Shown here: positions 23,397 to 24,806 of the stretch, piece by piece
Layout of the letters: every line of letters starts with the position of its first letter
How positions within the stretch are numbered: position 1 is the stretch's first letter
From: Actinomycetes bacterium
GTDB taxonomy: Bacteria > Actinomycetota > Acidimicrobiia > Acidimicrobiales > Microtrichaceae
Assembly (NCBI GenBank): GCA_023392475.1
Contig: JAEVZA010000012.1
Coordinates: forward strand, 1-24,806
Direction of reading: 5' to 3'
DNA: 24,806 nucleotides
The notes under the pieces: generated by a model
What the model saw: the letters and a program-made list of their open reading frames with translations, nothing else
The model's database searches: none
What the model was told of the DNA's origin: nothing
Made by a program: the position numbers and the translations under genes

Positions 23397-24506
23397 ATGC
23401 CCGACCTCCCCCCAGACGGCCGCACGGCGGCCGCACCGACCCGCCCTCCCGGCTGGGACGACGACTGGGAGCGGGCCTGGGCGGAGGCGACCGGGTCGGG
23501 GCTCGCGGCCGCGGGTACGTGCCCGGCGCGCGTCGTGCGCATCGACAAGGGCGGGATCACCGCGTCGGTCCGGGCCGGCGACGAGCAGCTCGTGGTGGCG
23601 GTCAAGTCGGCGCGGCGGGTCGTGGTCGGCGACGTCGTGGCGCTCGACGTCGACGCCGGCCGCATCGAGGCGCTGCTCCCCCGCCGCACCGTCTTCGAGC
23701 GGCGCTCCCCCGGCGTGGGCCGGGACGAGATCCGGCTCGAGGCCCGCGCCGTGGCGTCGAACATGGACCACGTCCTCGTGCTGCAGCCGCTCGACCCCGG
23801 CCTCAACCCGCAGCGGCTGGCCCGGGAGCTCGTGCTCGCCTGGGAGAGCGGCGCCGTCCCCGTCGTCCTGCTCACCAAGGCGGACCTCGTGGACGCGGAC
23901 GAGATCCGCCGCCAGGTCGACGAGGCCGCGCGCTGGGCACCCGAGGTCGACGTGCACGCCGTGTCGACGCGCCGCGACGGCGGGTTCGAGGCGCTGCACG
24001 ACGTGACCGGCGGCGGCCACGTGCTCGCGCTGCTCGGTGCGTCGGGCGCCGGGAAGTCGTCGCTCGCCAACGCGCTCGCCGGCCGACCGGTGCAGCTCGT
24101 GGCCGAGGTCCGGGACGGCGACCGCCGCGGCCGGCACACCACGACCGCCGGGCAGATGGTCCCGCTCGCCGACGGCGCGCTGCTCATCGACACTCCGGGC
24201 ATCCGCGGCGTCGGGCTGTGGGCGGCCGACGACGGGCTCGAACGTGCCTTCGCCGACCTCGCCCCGTACGCGGAGGGGTGCCGCTTCGTCGACTGCACCC
24301 ACCGCAGCGAACCGGGGTGCGGGATCCTCGCAGCGGTCGAGCGTGGTGACGTCGGTGCCGACCGGCTCGAGGTCTGGCACCAGCTCGTCGCCGAGCTCGA
24401 GTCCCTCGAGGCCGACCTCGAGGAGCGGGAGCGGCAGGTCGAGCGCCAGGTCAACCAGCGCTCCCGCCACCGGGCCCGCGGTCGCGGCGCCGACCCCGAC
24501 GACTGA
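23397..24506 (+). CDS. rsgA: ribosome small-subunit-dependent GTPase (30S biogenesis)
   Basis: A 369-residue circularly permuted GTPase that checks late 30S subunit maturation. The N-terminal OB fold (about 45-100) precedes the G-domain, whose motifs run in permuted order: G4 as TKAD at 160-163 (Thr in place of the usual Asn), G1 GASGAGKS at 214-221, the switch region GRHTTTAGQM, and G3 DTPG at 265-268. A Cys/His zinc site follows: Cys295, Cys300, His302 and Cys308 in CRFVDCTHRSEPGC. The C-terminal helix is long and charged with a basic tail (RSRHRARGRG) suited to rRNA contact. No Shine-Dalgarno or clear TANNNT box is seen before the ATG at 23397, but the first residues are a plausible start. 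It is divergent from ppx and ends at the 24543 hairpin. Confidence 0.94.
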   Translation: MPDLPPDGRTAAAPTRPPGWDDDWERAWAEATGSGLAAAGTCPARVVRIDKGGITASVRAGDEQLVVAVKSARRVVVGDVVALDVDAGRIEALLPRRTVFERRSPGVGRDEIRLEARAVASNMDHVLVLQPLDPGLNPQRLARELVLAWESGAVPVVLLTKADLVDADEIRRQVDEAARWAPEVDVHAVSTRRDGGFEALHDVTGGGHVLALLGASGAGKSSLANALAGRPVQLVAEVRDGDRRGRHTTTAGQMVPLADGALLIDTPGIRGVGLWAADDGLERAFADLAPYAEGCRFVDCTHRSEPGCGILAAVERGDVGADRLEVWHQLVAELESLEADLEERERQVERQVNQRSRHRARGRGADPDD

Positions 24507-24542
24507 GCGCCCCGGGGCCTCGACCCCGCTCCGCTGACCCGT

Positions 24543-24587
24543 AATCCTGTGCGTACGGCACGTTGAATGTTCCGTACGCACAGGATT
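24543..24587. terminator. 16-bp hairpin between rsgA and the IclR gene
   Basis: AATCCTGTGCGTACGG (24543-24558), 13-nt loop, CCGTACGCACAGGATT (24572-24587): a perfect 16-bp stem between the convergent stops at 24506 and 24605. It is followed by TTCGG on the plus strand and preceded by AC on the minus side; no real U-tract. Confidence 0.65.
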
Positions 24588-24604
24588 TCGGTCACGAAGG
24601 TGGA

Positions 24605-24806
24605 TCAGGCGGTGAGGGCGGCCTCGACGTCGACGGCCGCGGCGACGACGGCGGCGCCGTGGGTGCGGCCGGGCGACCGGCCGAGGCGGTCGATCGGACC
24701 GGACACGCTGACGACGGCGAGGACGTCGCCGTCGCCGCCGCGCACCGGCGCCGACACCGACGCCACCCCCGGCTCGCGCTCCTCGACCGTCTGCACCCAG
24801 CCCTGG
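24605..24806 (-). CDS. C-terminus of an IclR-family regulator (NdgR/LtbR-like), cut by the window edge
   Basis: The last 66 codons of a gene that begins beyond the right edge. The residues QGWVQTVEEREPGVASVSAPV, then SVSGPIDRLGRSPGRTHGAAV, are the end of the IclR effector-binding domain. From memory they closely match NdgR/LtbR of Streptomyces and Corynebacterium (…EREPGVASVSAPVRG…SVSGPIERL…PGRMHAQAV). Those proteins regulate leucine and related amino acid genes and lie divergent to leuCD. The helix-turn-helix is outside the window, so the subfamily call rests on the C-terminal end alone. The V codon at 24794-24796 is not the start; the frame runs off the window. Confidence 0.85.
   Translation of the reverse strand, partial: QGWVQTVEEREPGVASVSAPVRGGDGDVLAVVSVSGPIDRLGRSPGRTHGAAVVAAAVDVEAALTA

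Overview
The window is very GC-rich coding DNA with strong third-position G/C bias. The gene families (citramalate synthase, an NdgR/LtbR-type IclR regulator, large actinobacterial ATPases, Thr-linker L,D-transpeptidase) point to a high-GC actinobacterium. An Acidimicrobiia-like lineage (Ilumatobacter/Iamia relatives) is my best guess, but it rests on protein style rather than a marker gene. Several genes have a TANNNT box 6-8 nt before the start codon and no Shine-Dalgarno sequence, as expected for leaderless transcripts. I see no insertion sequence, prophage, CRISPR array or toxin-antitoxin pair; this looks like stable chromosome.

Layout. 1-1.1 kb: start of an exported protein leaving the window on the left, an AhpD/carboxymuconolactone-decarboxylase-type protein, and a tiny lipoprotein. 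1.3-7.8 kb: a very large ATPase of STAND/regulatory type, then a 1077-residue lipoprotein whose second half reads like a BPI/TULIP lipid-binding domain. 7.9-8.13 kb: tRNA-Gln(CUG) and tRNA-Glu(CUC) on the minus strand with a shared strong hairpin behind them. 8.3-10.8 kb: penicillin-acylase-family lipoprotein. 10.8-12.85 kb: glutamyl-tRNA synthetase overlapping a YdcF/SanA-type membrane protein. 12.9-16.7 kb: L,D-transpeptidase, an unrecognised 175-residue protein, and a secreted sedolisin (S53) protease with a C-terminal PKD domain. 16.8-20.65 kb: leuB-ilvE-cimA operon. 20.7-24.5 kb: greA, mscL, ppx/gppA, rsgA. Right edge: the C-terminal part of an IclR-family regulator.

The most coherent biological story is branched-chain amino acid control. 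leuB-ilvE-cimA are preceded by a 16-codon leader ORF ending Val-Leu-Ile-Pro-stop, then a 10-bp hairpin overlapping the leader stop codon, then an intrinsic terminator with an A/T tail, all upstream of leuB. This is the arrangement of a transcription attenuator. The leader itself appears to be translated from a leaderless transcript. CimA makes citramalate from pyruvate, LeuB can oxidise the downstream methylmalate as well as isopropylmalate, and IlvE transaminates Val, Leu and Ile. The partial IclR protein at the right edge resembles NdgR/LtbR, which in other actinobacteria sits next to and controls leuCD, so leuCD may lie just outside the window.

A second theme is intergenic palindromes. At least five long hairpins without U-tracts lie behind genes. 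Two of them, 5 kb apart, share identical 8-nt ends (CGTTCTGT / ACAGGACG) with unrelated cores.
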